Below are positions 1 to 7,234 of a stretch of DNA of 7,803 bases, piece by piece (the stretch's first letter is position 1; each line of letters begins with the position of its first letter). This DNA comes from Thermoplasmatota archaeon (GTDB lineage Archaea; Thermoplasmatota; Thermoplasmata; Thermoplasmatales; Thermoplasmataceae), in assembly GCA_023379355.1 (NCBI GenBank), contig JAMCUD010000038.1, positions 1 through 7,803 of the forward strand, read 5' to 3'. The translations under genes and the position numbers were made by a program. The notes below the pieces were generated by a model. That model was not told the DNA's origin. It worked only from the letters and a program-made list of their open reading frames with translations, and did no database searches.

Positions 1-695
1 CTGCAAAAGTACCTATCCTTTGATCTGTTTACCACTCTCCTGAACTTTATCCCTTCGTATGTAATGTCAATCAGCACAAGATTTTCAGCTGGAGCTATGT
101 ATGAATTTGCAGTACCTTCACTGAAAGGATCAAGATCCTGTTCAGTAAAATGTCTCAGGGTGAACCCCACGATTGACCTGATCTGGTTCCATACGAAGCT
201 TTTTCCATAGAAATCTATGGCACCAAATCCATTAGACCACGATGTCTGTATATCCTTAATTGTTCTTATTGGATTCCTGTGGTCCCTCCTGCAGAAACCT
301 GAAAAATCATGCTCGCCCTTGAATTTCATGATGAACCTCTCAAATGCCATGTTTTCCTGCATACATGGGAGAAAATAACGGTAATGCTTCATCTCATTGT
401 GCCTGGGGTTAGCTTCCTCATGGACAGGAGCAAAAGAGTGGAAAAGGCAGTTTTTTACTCCCGAATTGAGAATTCCCAGGATTTTTTCAATGGATTCATC
501 GCTTTCCATTGAGAATACATTCCCTACAGCTGACACACCTCTGTCCGTCCTGGCAGCAGAATGAATTTCACCAGGCATGTGGTTTTTCTCAAGGCAGCGA
601 ATGATGCTGTCCTCAACACTGTTCTCTCCGTTGCCTCTCTGGAAACCGGAGAACATGAAACCAATGTATGAGAATTTAATGAAATATTGTTGCAA
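1..695 (-). CDS. truA: tRNA pseudouridine synthase A (TruA), C-terminus cut by window edge
   Basis: TruA isomerises uridines in the anticodon arm of tRNA (positions 38-40 in bacteria) to pseudouridine. The minus frame is open from 695 to the left edge, giving 231 codons; archaeal TruA is usually somewhat longer, so only the C-terminal end is missing. Seen: an N-terminal KFSYIGFMFSGFQR, the catalytic motif ARTDRGVSA with presumed catalytic Asp51, NPRHNEMKHYRYF near the middle, VWNQIRSIVG (the family's late helix) and APAENLVLIDITYEG near the end. The start chosen is TTG (693-695): no ATG or GTG lies in frame upstream, and the next ATG (residue 14) would remove the first strand. AGGAG lies 10 bases before the TTG. 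Other open frames on the plus strand here are antisense shadows. Family assignment is secure; the start is likely but not proven. Confidence 0.93.
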   Translation of the reverse strand, partial: MQQYFIKFSYIGFMFSGFQRGNGENSVEDSIIRCLEKNHMPGEIHSAARTDRGVSAVGNVFSMESDESIEKILGILNSGVKNCLFHSFAPVHEEANPRHNEMKHYRYFLPCMQENMAFERFIMKFKGEHDFSGFCRRDHRNPIRTIKDIQTSWSNGFGAIDFYGKSFVWNQIRSIVGFTLRHFTEQDLDPFSEGTANSYIAPAENLVLIDITYEGIKFRRVVNRSKDRYFC

Positions 696-701
696 ATTCA
701 G

Positions 702-738
702 CCCACTCCTGAATTCCGTAGAAATCTGGCATTTTAAC
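702..738 (-). promoter_or_regulatory. Putative truA promoter and Shine-Dalgarno
   Basis: On the minus strand a TATA-like GTTAAAAT (731-738) follows an A-rich stretch (GCAAAAG) that could serve as BRE. Its centre is about 39 bases before the TTG start, so transcription would begin near 708. The leader would then be only about 13 bases, with AGGAGTGG (703-710) right at its 5' end. Unlike the other genes here, truA may therefore use a very short leader with a Shine-Dalgarno. Motif matching only. Confidence 0.4.
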
Positions 739-763
739 CTTTTGCATTTCCCATCCTGACCGA

Positions 764-777
764 AGAAAGTAATATAC
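764..777 (+). promoter_or_regulatory. Archaeal BRE/TATA promoter for the flavoprotein gene
   Basis: AGAAAG (764-769, BRE-like) is followed by TAATATAC (770-777). The TATA centre is about 26 bases before the TTG at 799, the spacing expected if transcription starts at the start codon. No Shine-Dalgarno is visible between 778 and 798. Both points support a leaderless mRNA and the choice of TTG as start. Confidence 0.55.
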
Positions 778-798
778 TGCAAAACCAATACTGTTCTG

Positions 799-1776
799 TT
801 GAAAATAGGAAGCGTTGCCATTGGGGGGCTTGGAGTATCCGGTTCATACCTTTTGAGAAGGCTGGAAATTTCAGGATTCAAAGTTACAGGTTTCGATCCA
901 AAGGTGCCGGATTATTACATTCCCTGCGGTTACGCAACAAACATAAAAAAACTCAGGCTTTACATGCAAAACATAGGAATTGATGCCGATAAATATGTTC
1001 TTTCCAGATCCTCAGGAATAACATTTTCAGGCCATAACTTCAAGCCTGTGGAATTCAAGTCAAAAGGGATCTGCACCATTGACAAGAACAGTCTGGAGAA
1101 AGATATGGTTGATGGAATGAATACTGAAAGAGGGATCATACGGGGTAAATTCGACCTGGTGGTGGATGCAACAGGGGTTTCCAGATACTATCTCGGCAAG
1201 CCCGTATCTGATCTTCTTATGCCGGCCAGGGAATATCTCACTGATTCCGCACCCCACAACGATTTCTACTTCCATTTTTTTGAAGGTGGGAAGGGGTATT
1301 ACTGGGAGTTTCCACTTGGGAACCATTATCACATTGGGTCCGGAGCAGTTGATCTTCAAACCCTTGATTCGTCTCTCAGGCCCATCCCCCATCTGAAAGT
1401 CACAGGAAGAAAGATACGCCTCAAACCCCTTTTTGACCAGATCTCCAATGGTAGTGTTGTTGGAACTGGAGAGGCAATAGGCACAGTTTCACCAATAACA
1501 GGGGAGGGTATAATCCCCTCACTGAAATCGGCAGAGATATTGTTTCAGTGCCTCAGGCGCACTGAGGACCTGGAAGAGATCAAGATAAAATATTCAGATG
1601 AAATAATAAAAAATTTCAGACCTTACCCGGAACTGTACCGGTTGCTCATAAAGGTACAGAAGGGGGAAAATTTCCATCTGAAGGACTTTAAGGCTGCACT
1701 TCTTGCCAGGAGAGACCTGAGGAATTTTGGTATTGATTTCAAGGTTACAAGAGTAATAAGGCATTTCCTGGGATGA
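799..1776 (+). CDS. FAD-dependent oxidoreductase, geranylgeranyl reductase family (short form)
   Basis: A 325-residue flavoprotein related to archaeal geranylgeranyl / digeranylgeranylglycerophospholipid reductases, which saturate isoprenoid chains of membrane lipids. Seen: an N-terminal Rossmann motif GLGVSG (residues 10-15), Asp33 at the end of the second strand, PCGY around Cys43 (place of the family's conserved CG motif), DATG (123-126), GYYWEFP (166-172, matching the family's YxWxFP motif, followed by GSG), and GEAIGTVSPITGEGI (224-238), equivalent to the second FAD motif GDAxGxxxPxxGEGI. It is shorter than the usual roughly 390-400 residues; the strands normally lying between residues 100 and 118 seem to be missing. 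The Asp of the second FAD motif is Glu225. The start is TTG, supported by the TATA box at the right distance. It is divergent from truA and convergent with the aldolase gene. The substrate is unknown; it may be an isoprenoid or quinone side chain rather than the core lipid. Confidence 0.78.
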   Translation: MKIGSVAIGGLGVSGSYLLRRLEISGFKVTGFDPKVPDYYIPCGYATNIKKLRLYMQNIGIDADKYVLSRSSGITFSGHNFKPVEFKSKGICTIDKNSLEKDMVDGMNTERGIIRGKFDLVVDATGVSRYYLGKPVSDLLMPAREYLTDSAPHNDFYFHFFEGGKGYYWEFPLGNHYHIGSGAVDLQTLDSSLRPIPHLKVTGRKIRLKPLFDQISNGSVVGTGEAIGTVSPITGEGIIPSLKSAEILFQCLRRTEDLEEIKIKYSDEIIKNFRPYPELYRLLIKVQKGENFHLKDFKAALLARRDLRNFGIDFKVTRVIRHFLG

Positions 1777-1785
1777 AATAAACGC

Positions 1786-3759
1786 TTATTTTACCCCTCC
1801 GTCCACAGGTATCATTGCATCTGTTGTTGCACCAAAAGCTTCCTCGTCCAGCAGGGCAAGAAGTACATTTGCAACATGTTCAGGAAGAACCTCTCTTCTC
1901 AGGAGATTCTGTGTCTTGTACTCCTCAACCGTCTGACCCTTTGCCCTGGATCTTGCTTCAAGCACTCCGTTTTCCCATATTTTTGACCCCCTGAAGACTT
2001 TGTCAGGGTTTATGATATTGGCCCGAATTCCATATTTTCCACCCTCCCTTGCAACATAGTGGCACACATATGCAGCAAAGGCCTTAGCAGCCCCGTACGA
2101 AGTCATCTCAGGCCCGGGATTTGTGAAATTCTTGGTTATGTTGAAAACCATGTTGCCGCCAATACCCTGTTCCTTCATGATTCTGAAAGCCTCCTGTGAA
2201 ACAATAAAAGAGCCCCGTCCGATGATTGCGTAATGCCTGTCCAGATCATTCACCTCCAGATCCTCAATTGGAGCTGATTTCAGTATACCTGCATTGTTGA
2301 ATACAATATCCACCCCTCCAAACTCCTTCCTTATACTGTGAAACATCTCCCGTATTGCCTGTTCACTGGAAATGTCCAGCCTGTATGGCATTACAGGGGA
2401 TTTTGTCTGGGATTCTATCTCCCGGGCCCTTTTTGAGATTTCTGGATCTATATCGCACACCACAACCGCTGACCCGTTCTGTGCAAGCTTCAAAGCAGCA
2501 ACATAACCGATTCCATTGGCAGCACCGGTAACGATAGAAATGCAGCCCTGCAGCGGCATCGGCTTGAATTTTTTCAGTTTAGCCTCCTCAAGTGGCCAGT
2601 ATTCCATGCTGTAGGACTGATCCAGGCTTATGAAACTCTGCCCTGAGAGCTTTTCCGCAATGGAGTTTACCTTCATTGAATGCACAAACTGGTCCCTGAC
2701 TATGGCCGCCTCTTTCGCAGAATTACCTGAAGTTATGATTCCAATTCCCCTAACAACAATAACTGGTGGAAATGGGTCATGCATGGGAAAACCCGTTACA
2801 TACCTGTTGTACTCATCCTGGTACTTTTTCTCATATTCAACTATCTGCTTTCCCAGTTCCTTGAAATCTGAACAGTAAATGTAATCATGCTTAGTTCTTA
2901 TTATCATGTCGGGGGTTGCTGGCCCTCTCTGTGTGAATTTCTCAGCCTCCTCTGAACAGGCAATTTCCAGATCCTCCGGCGAAGTGTAAAAGTGCATTAT
3001 CTTTTTCGATCTTTTTGAGATCATCCCCCTGACGGCCGGTAGTGAATTTGAAATTGATTCCATGGATGATTCTTTGAATTTTGATGTGAATATATCGCCC
3101 CTTACATTACTTTTTATGAATTCCTCTGCAATAGTAACCAAGTGGATGTGTCTCTGGTAGCTTTCCCTTGCACTGTCTCCGAAGGTGAACAGGCCATGCT
3201 TTTCCAGTATAATGCCCTCTGTTTCCGGCCCTATGGACCCAAGTCTCTCGAGCACACTTCTTGCAAGTTTGAATCCCGGTGGAAAATATGGGATGACAAC
3301 CACGTTCCCAAATATGGACCTGATCTCATCTTCTGAAACTTTCCTGTTGGTTATTGCCAGTATACTGTCAGCATGGGAGTGATCAACAAATTTGAATGGC
3401 AAGAATGCATGGAGAAAAGTTTCAACCGAAGGTGAGGGTTCAGATGGATCAACCATACTTTTTTTCATATAGTCAACCATCTCCTGATCGGACATCTCCG
3501 CAATGTTTTTGGCAGCCAGAAGGTCATCCATCCTGATACCGGTAAAGCCTTCCCTTCTTATTGATGCAAGATCCGATCCACTCCCTTTCACTCTCAAAAC
3601 AGAGGCTTTCTTTCCCGTATGCAGGGTCTCTTCTGTCTTTACTGAGGTGTTTCCACCCCCATGAAGAACAAGGTCAGGGACTGAACCCAGTAAATGTGAT
3701 GAATATACTCTCTCATCAAGATCGTCCTTGAAGGTCTGGTTTTCCCACTTAGATTGCAT
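1786..3759 (-). CDS. Bifunctional class II aldolase / short-chain dehydrogenase (rhamnulose-1-phosphate aldolase-alcohol dehydrogenase type)
   Basis: A 657-residue fusion. Residues about 1-370 form a class II (zinc) aldolase/epimerase domain: GGGNTSVK (34-41, phosphate loop), HSHADS with zinc ligands His127 and His129, and EKHGLFTFGD with His188 as probable third ligand. Residues about 400-657 form a short-chain dehydrogenase: TGAANGIG (411-418), Asp436 after the second strand (suggests NAD preference), NNAG (488-491), and YGAAK with Tyr555 and Lys559. Proteins with this layout cleave L-rhamnulose 1-phosphate (or a similar deoxyketose phosphate) to dihydroxyacetone phosphate and lactaldehyde, then oxidise or reduce the aldehyde. 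The usual catalytic Ser, 13 residues before Tyr555, is Thr542. No kinase, isomerase or transporter for a deoxy sugar is nearby, so the physiological sugar is uncertain. ATG at 3759 fits a leaderless start. Its stop lies 9 bases from that of the convergent flavoprotein gene. Confidence 0.87.
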   Translation of the reverse strand: MQSKWENQTFKDDLDERVYSSHLLGSVPDLVLHGGGNTSVKTEETLHTGKKASVLRVKGSGSDLASIRREGFTGIRMDDLLAAKNIAEMSDQEMVDYMKKSMVDPSEPSPSVETFLHAFLPFKFVDHSHADSILAITNRKVSEDEIRSIFGNVVVIPYFPPGFKLARSVLERLGSIGPETEGIILEKHGLFTFGDSARESYQRHIHLVTIAEEFIKSNVRGDIFTSKFKESSMESISNSLPAVRGMISKRSKKIMHFYTSPEDLEIACSEEAEKFTQRGPATPDMIIRTKHDYIYCSDFKELGKQIVEYEKKYQDEYNRYVTGFPMHDPFPPVIVVRGIGIITSGNSAKEAAIVRDQFVHSMKVNSIAEKLSGQSFISLDQSYSMEYWPLEEAKLKKFKPMPLQGCISIVTGAANGIGYVAALKLAQNGSAVVVCDIDPEISKRAREIESQTKSPVMPYRLDISSEQAIREMFHSIRKEFGGVDIVFNNAGILKSAPIEDLEVNDLDRHYAIIGRGSFIVSQEAFRIMKEQGIGGNMVFNITKNFTNPGPEMTSYGAAKAFAAYVCHYVAREGGKYGIRANIINPDKVFRGSKIWENGVLEARSRAKGQTVEEYKTQNLLRREVLPEHVANVLLALLDEEAFGATTDAMIPVDGGVK

Positions 3760-3779
3760 GACCCTTTATTGTTGGTATT

Positions 3780-3793
3780 TATAAATTATTTCT
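3780..3793 (-). promoter_or_regulatory. Strong archaeal BRE/TATA promoter for the aldolase/dehydrogenase gene
   Basis: On the minus strand AGAAAT (3788-3793) matches the archaeal BRE consensus RNWAAW and runs directly into AATTTATA (3780-3787), continuing as AATA. The TATA centre is about 24-25 bases before the ATG at 3759, so the transcript should be leaderless or nearly so. The whole promoter fits in the 39 bases after the leuS stop codon. The gene can therefore be transcribed independently of pdaD-leuS despite the shared orientation. Confidence 0.65.
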
Positions 3794-3798
3794 CAGGA

Positions 3799-6531
3799 TC
3801 ACTGCAGTACTATTGAGGGCCTTCCGGGCCATGCAGTCTTCTTTGATTTCCCCGGTTCGTCAATAACAATCTCAACCTTGCATCCCAGGGTGTCAGAAAT
3901 GTACGACCTGCTCTCCTGAAGAAGTGAGAATTCGTCTTTCACTCTCTGGGAAATACGCTTCCTGTTTTTCATGAATTCCGGAACAAACTGTTTTTCCCAT
4001 GGATCAAGGTTTTTTGTACCTTCCTGATTTATTTTCCTTACCATTTCTGCCAATTTATTTCCAGCAACACTTATGACGACACTGGACGGTGTTATCCCAG
4101 TTGCCCTTCCAATCTCCCTTATGTCCCCAATTATCTCCTGTAAATATTCCTCTTCAGAAATTATTTCATCTTCCCATCCCTGGAATGAGGGCTTATCGAG
4201 GCTTGCAGTGCTCACAAAACTGTCCTGAATGTATCTGTGCCAGTATTCTTCCGAAGTATGCGGTATGAAAATTGACATGGAAATTATCCATTCTTTCATT
4301 ATTATGCTCAGGAGAGAATTTCTGCTGGCACCCCTTGTCTCTGCATATTTGAGATCATTCATGACATCGTAGAACATCGTTACAGCAGCATTGCGAAGGT
4401 TATAGCTTTCCATACTCCCCATGAATGCTGAGAGATTTTTTCTGAAACGAGCTTCAAACCACTTTTCAGCCCTTGTTCCTTTTGGTTCAGCATGCTTGAA
4501 ATTCTCCATTATCTCCAGAAAATTCTCATATTTCCGTATCACAGAGGAGAGGTCGTTCTCATTCCAGTCCATTGTAGAACCTATATCGGCTGAAACAGCC
4601 ACGTAAAGCCTGTATATATCAGCTGAATATTTTCTTGTGATGCTCAGAAGTGAGATCACGTTTCCCTTGCTCTTTGATATTTTTGAACCATTTGAAACAA
4701 CAAGGCTGGACACTACCAGACCTCCGGGAAGATCCTTTCCCTTGAAAAGTGCCGCATGGTTCATTACATAGAATGCAAGATGGTTGCTCATGTGAGGATA
4801 GGCAGTAAGCCTCAGGTCCACGCCGTACCAGTAATCTCTCGCCTCTCTTGCATCTTTAACAATTTCATGTATATTTTCAGGGACCTCATGGGGAATACTG
4901 TCAGAATATCCATAGATATATTCCATAACAGGAACATCCACTTTCCCAATGACCTCCTTGATCTTCTTCAGCTGCATTATGTTAGTGTAAACCTCAGGAT
5001 ATATTGTAGAATCCGAGAGGGACTCTATTACCCACCTTGGGTCCATTGGAAGTTTTGTTCCAAGCCCGCGCCTTCTGGCACATGGCCTTTCCCTGAGCCA
5101 ATCTATGGCATCAAGCATGTTTTTTCTGTAGAATTCAGGATAGAACATCATGTTTTCAACAAGCTTGCGTGAAGATTCTTTCCACCAGCCTACCCCATAG
5201 TCAATGAACCACTGATCACGAAGAACTGCAACTATGACCTTTGACCCTGACCTTGTCTCTGCTTTCCTGGAAGTTTCGTAAAATATGAATGCACTTCCCT
5301 CTTCTGTGAGATCTTTTTTGATGAGTTCCCTGGCCTCTTTGACACTCTTTCCCGAATACTTTCCGTTATTTCCGGCCATTGTGCCCTTGTAAAACTCCTC
5401 CCTGTAGAGAAACTGTGTAGCATCCTTTATCTTCTGGATATCCTCAAGACCTTGAATCCTGTATGAAGATATTATTGCACTCATGTCAGTCTTCTTGGAA
5501 TCTATCTCAATGATAACAGGTACATTTAATCCCTCACCAATGTCCATTCTTGCAACATAGTCCCAAACAGAATGCCCTGGCACGGAATATACAACACCCG
5601 TTCCATTGTCTGGATCAACAAATGCAGTTTCAAAAACCGGAAGATTCAGCTTACTGATGGGAGACTGAAATTTCTGGGAGGTGATCTCCTTATGGTCAAG
5701 ATTTCTTATGAATTTTATATTTTCAACCTGGAAAGACATCTTCCGGTAGGCTTCTTCAGTAACTGCAATTTTTTCATCATTAAGGCTGCATAGTACATAC
5801 TTACCATCCCTTGCAATCCAGAGGTTTGTTATACCGAATATAGTTTCCGGTCTCAATGAAGCAGCTACAAGTGAGAATTCTTTTCCTCTGAAGAATATTG
5901 CAGTGAATTCTTCCCATGAAACTTTATCAATATCTCCATCTTTGATATCATCCTCACCCACTGCATTGTCATCGTCCATACTGTATAGGACCGGATAGGA
6001 ACCCTGCCTGATGAGCCCAAGTGAATCAAGTTTCAGGAACTGCCACCTGACAAAATCCTGGTACTCTGGGTCGGCAGATGTGAATACTCGTGTCCAGTCA
6101 ATGCTGTAACCAAGAGCCCTGAAATCTTCTATAATCTTACTGGAGAAATATGATGCTATTGCCTTTGGGTCCCTGAATTCCTCGATCTTGCCCGGTATAT
6201 CTTCGGCTTTTTCGTATTCTCTCAGATAATCCTCATACTGTTTTATTGTAACCGGATCTCCCCTGCTGATCCTTTCTGAAAACGCCAGTATTGGTGTCCC
6301 GCTCTGGTGGAATGCCATGGGAAATAGAACATTGAACCCCTGTGTTCTTTTGAATCTGGCTATTATATCTGCAAGGGTGTAAGTCCTTCCATGACCTACG
6401 TGAAGTGAACCATTGGTGTATGGCCATGGCACAGTGATGAGAAATTTTGGTTTTTTAGTGTCCACTACCGGAACAAACACACCCGATCTGTCCCAACTTT
6501 CCTGCCACTTCTTCTCAATATTTTCAGACAT
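3799..6531 (-). CDS. leuS: Leucyl-tRNA synthetase, archaeal type
   Basis: Class I aminoacyl-tRNA synthetase that attaches leucine to tRNA-Leu in the cytoplasm. The protein has 910 residues from the ATG at 6531. Seen: VPWPYTNGSLHVGHGRTY with the HIGH motif as HVGH (44-47); the CP1 editing domain with SLRPETIFGITNLW (Leu226 begins LRPET) and SVPGHSVWDY with the conserved editing Asp324; a conserved ESLSDSTIYP block near residues 502-511; the KMSKS loop as KISKS (617-621) in SNGSKISKSKGN; an anticodon-binding helical domain; and a C-terminal domain ending in PGRPSIVLQ, typical of archaeal/eukaryal LeuRS. The frame stays open 28 codons further upstream, but that extension overlaps pdaD and has no family similarity. 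ATG 6531 starts MSENIEKKWQESW, as expected. It lies 11 bases after pdaD and shows no well-placed promoter of its own, so co-transcription with pdaD is likely. Confidence 0.97.
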   Translation of the reverse strand: MSENIEKKWQESWDRSGVFVPVVDTKKPKFLITVPWPYTNGSLHVGHGRTYTLADIIARFKRTQGFNVLFPMAFHQSGTPILAFSERISRGDPVTIKQYEDYLREYEKAEDIPGKIEEFRDPKAIASYFSSKIIEDFRALGYSIDWTRVFTSADPEYQDFVRWQFLKLDSLGLIRQGSYPVLYSMDDDNAVGEDDIKDGDIDKVSWEEFTAIFFRGKEFSLVAASLRPETIFGITNLWIARDGKYVLCSLNDEKIAVTEEAYRKMSFQVENIKFIRNLDHKEITSQKFQSPISKLNLPVFETAFVDPDNGTGVVYSVPGHSVWDYVARMDIGEGLNVPVIIEIDSKKTDMSAIISSYRIQGLEDIQKIKDATQFLYREEFYKGTMAGNNGKYSGKSVKEARELIKKDLTEEGSAFIFYETSRKAETRSGSKVIVAVLRDQWFIDYGVGWWKESSRKLVENMMFYPEFYRKNMLDAIDWLRERPCARRRGLGTKLPMDPRWVIESLSDSTIYPEVYTNIMQLKKIKEVIGKVDVPVMEYIYGYSDSIPHEVPENIHEIVKDAREARDYWYGVDLRLTAYPHMSNHLAFYVMNHAALFKGKDLPGGLVVSSLVVSNGSKISKSKGNVISLLSITRKYSADIYRLYVAVSADIGSTMDWNENDLSSVIRKYENFLEIMENFKHAEPKGTRAEKWFEARFRKNLSAFMGSMESYNLRNAAVTMFYDVMNDLKYAETRGASRNSLLSIIMKEWIISMSIFIPHTSEEYWHRYIQDSFVSTASLDKPSFQGWEDEIISEEEYLQEIIGDIREIGRATGITPSSVVISVAGNKLAEMVRKINQEGTKNLDPWEKQFVPEFMKNRKRISQRVKDEFSLLQESRSYISDTLGCKVEIVIDEPGKSKKTAWPGRPSIVLQ

Positions 6532-6542
6532 AAATGATCTTT

Positions 6543-7088
6543 TTAAACTATGAGCACAGCAGCCGCTATTGTGGTTGTCCATTCCCCAGACTTCATTACA
6601 ACCGCACTTGAACATATGTTTTTCGTAGTCAGTATTTTATCCTTGAGCACATATTCCTCACGTTCCCTATCCCAGGTGAGGTCTTTGGTCTGTCCCATTG
6701 TGCTTGCAAGCATTTCTGCAGCAAGTTTTTCAGCATAATAGCCCGCGGTCTTCTCAGTTTCCCCGAAACTGTGATGTTCACTGAGATACCCCCATTTGCT
6801 CCTGTCCGTAGGAAGAGCATATCCAATTGCAGCGGAAATCATCCTGTTCAGTTCCTCGGATGAGTTTCTTGCAAGAACTGTAAACAGTATCTGACCGGGA
6901 GAAAGCAGTTTCAGGCCCTCCTCTCTTGAGATAACCTCTGCATACGGAGGGAAAATTGAGCTTATGCTTACAAGGTTAAAAGGTGCTATTCCTCCATCTC
7001 TCAGAGCCTCTTCGAAAGACTGGAGCATGCTTTCACCCCTACCTACTCCCCTGGTGAAGAAGAGTTTTGATGCCATTAAGGAAGACAT
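6543..7088 (-). CDS. pdaD: Pyruvoyl-dependent arginine decarboxylase
   Basis: Converts arginine to agmatine and CO2 with a covalently bound pyruvoyl group made by self-cleavage of the proenzyme. It has 181 residues, near the usual size of archaeal PdaD (about 160-180). Seen: [12 protein letters not shown], in which cleavage is expected between Ser43 and Ser44, leaving pyruvoyl on Ser44; [14 protein letters not shown] with Glu104 as probable proton donor; and a C-terminal strand with [11 protein letters not shown]. Agmatine feeds polyamine synthesis and, in archaea, the agmatidine modification of tRNA-Ile2. ATG at 7088 is preferred over the in-frame ATG at 7076 because the TATA box is about 25 bases before 7088. 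It is the first gene of a probable two-gene unit with leuS. Confidence 0.94.
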   Translation of the reverse strand: MSSLMASKLFFTRGVGRGESMLQSFEEALRDGGIAPFNLVSISSIFPPYAEVISREEGLKLLSPGQILFTVLARNSSEELNRMISAAIGYALPTDRSKWGYLSEHHSFGETEKTAGYYAEKLAAEMLASTMGQTKDLTWDREREEYVLKDKILTTKNICSSAVVMKSGEWTTTIAAAVLIV

Positions 7089-7109
7089 CGTTGCTTATAT
7101 CAAATCCTC

Positions 7110-7123
7110 TTAAAATTTTTTGT
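7110..7123 (-). promoter_or_regulatory. BRE/TATA promoter of the pdaD-leuS unit
   Basis: On the minus strand ACAAAA (7118-7123) fits the BRE consensus and is followed by AATTTTAA (7110-7117). The TATA centre is about 25 bases before the ATG at 7088, as for a leaderless transcript. A GAGGA at 7104-7108 is 15 bases or more from the ATG, too far to act as an ordinary Shine-Dalgarno. Confidence 0.55.
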
Positions 7124-7234
7124 ACATGTCCTTTTCGATTTTACCGCATTTTGCTTGCACTATGGGAAAAGAAGATCCGTATTACAATATTTTAGAGATC
7201 ATTGATCCCCTATTCTATTTGTCTGTGCCTGTAG
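7124..7234 (-). other. Intergenic spacer between archease and pdaD
   Basis: No convincing gene on either strand. Minus-strand ATGs here run into stops within a few codons. A T-rich tract on the minus strand (TTCTTTTCCC, about 7166-7175) lies some 60 bases after the archease stop and could end its transcript, but there is no hairpin and the call is weak. A 40-codon plus-strand frame (7162-7284) runs into the antisense of archease and is not supported. Confidence 0.35.

Noticed and set aside
309..759. Two plus-strand open frames (309-512 and 577-759)
   Set aside because: Both are antisense to clearly conserved truA codons and resemble no known family.
1060..1396. Open frames on both strands inside the flavoprotein gene
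   Set aside because: They are out-of-frame shadows of a gene whose motifs cover the whole stretch.
1777..1792. Possible terminator between the convergent flavoprotein and aldolase genes
   Set aside because: Only a short TTATTTT tract is present, inside the aldolase C-terminal codons, with no hairpin; not enough to call.
4756..5172. A 138-codon plus-strand frame within leuS
   Set aside because: It is antisense to conserved LeuRS blocks and shows no domain or start signals.
6532..6615. A 28-codon in-frame upstream extension of leuS beginning at an ATG at 6615
   Set aside because: It overlaps the end of pdaD, is Cys-rich without family similarity, and the ATG at 6531 gives the expected LeuRS N-terminus.
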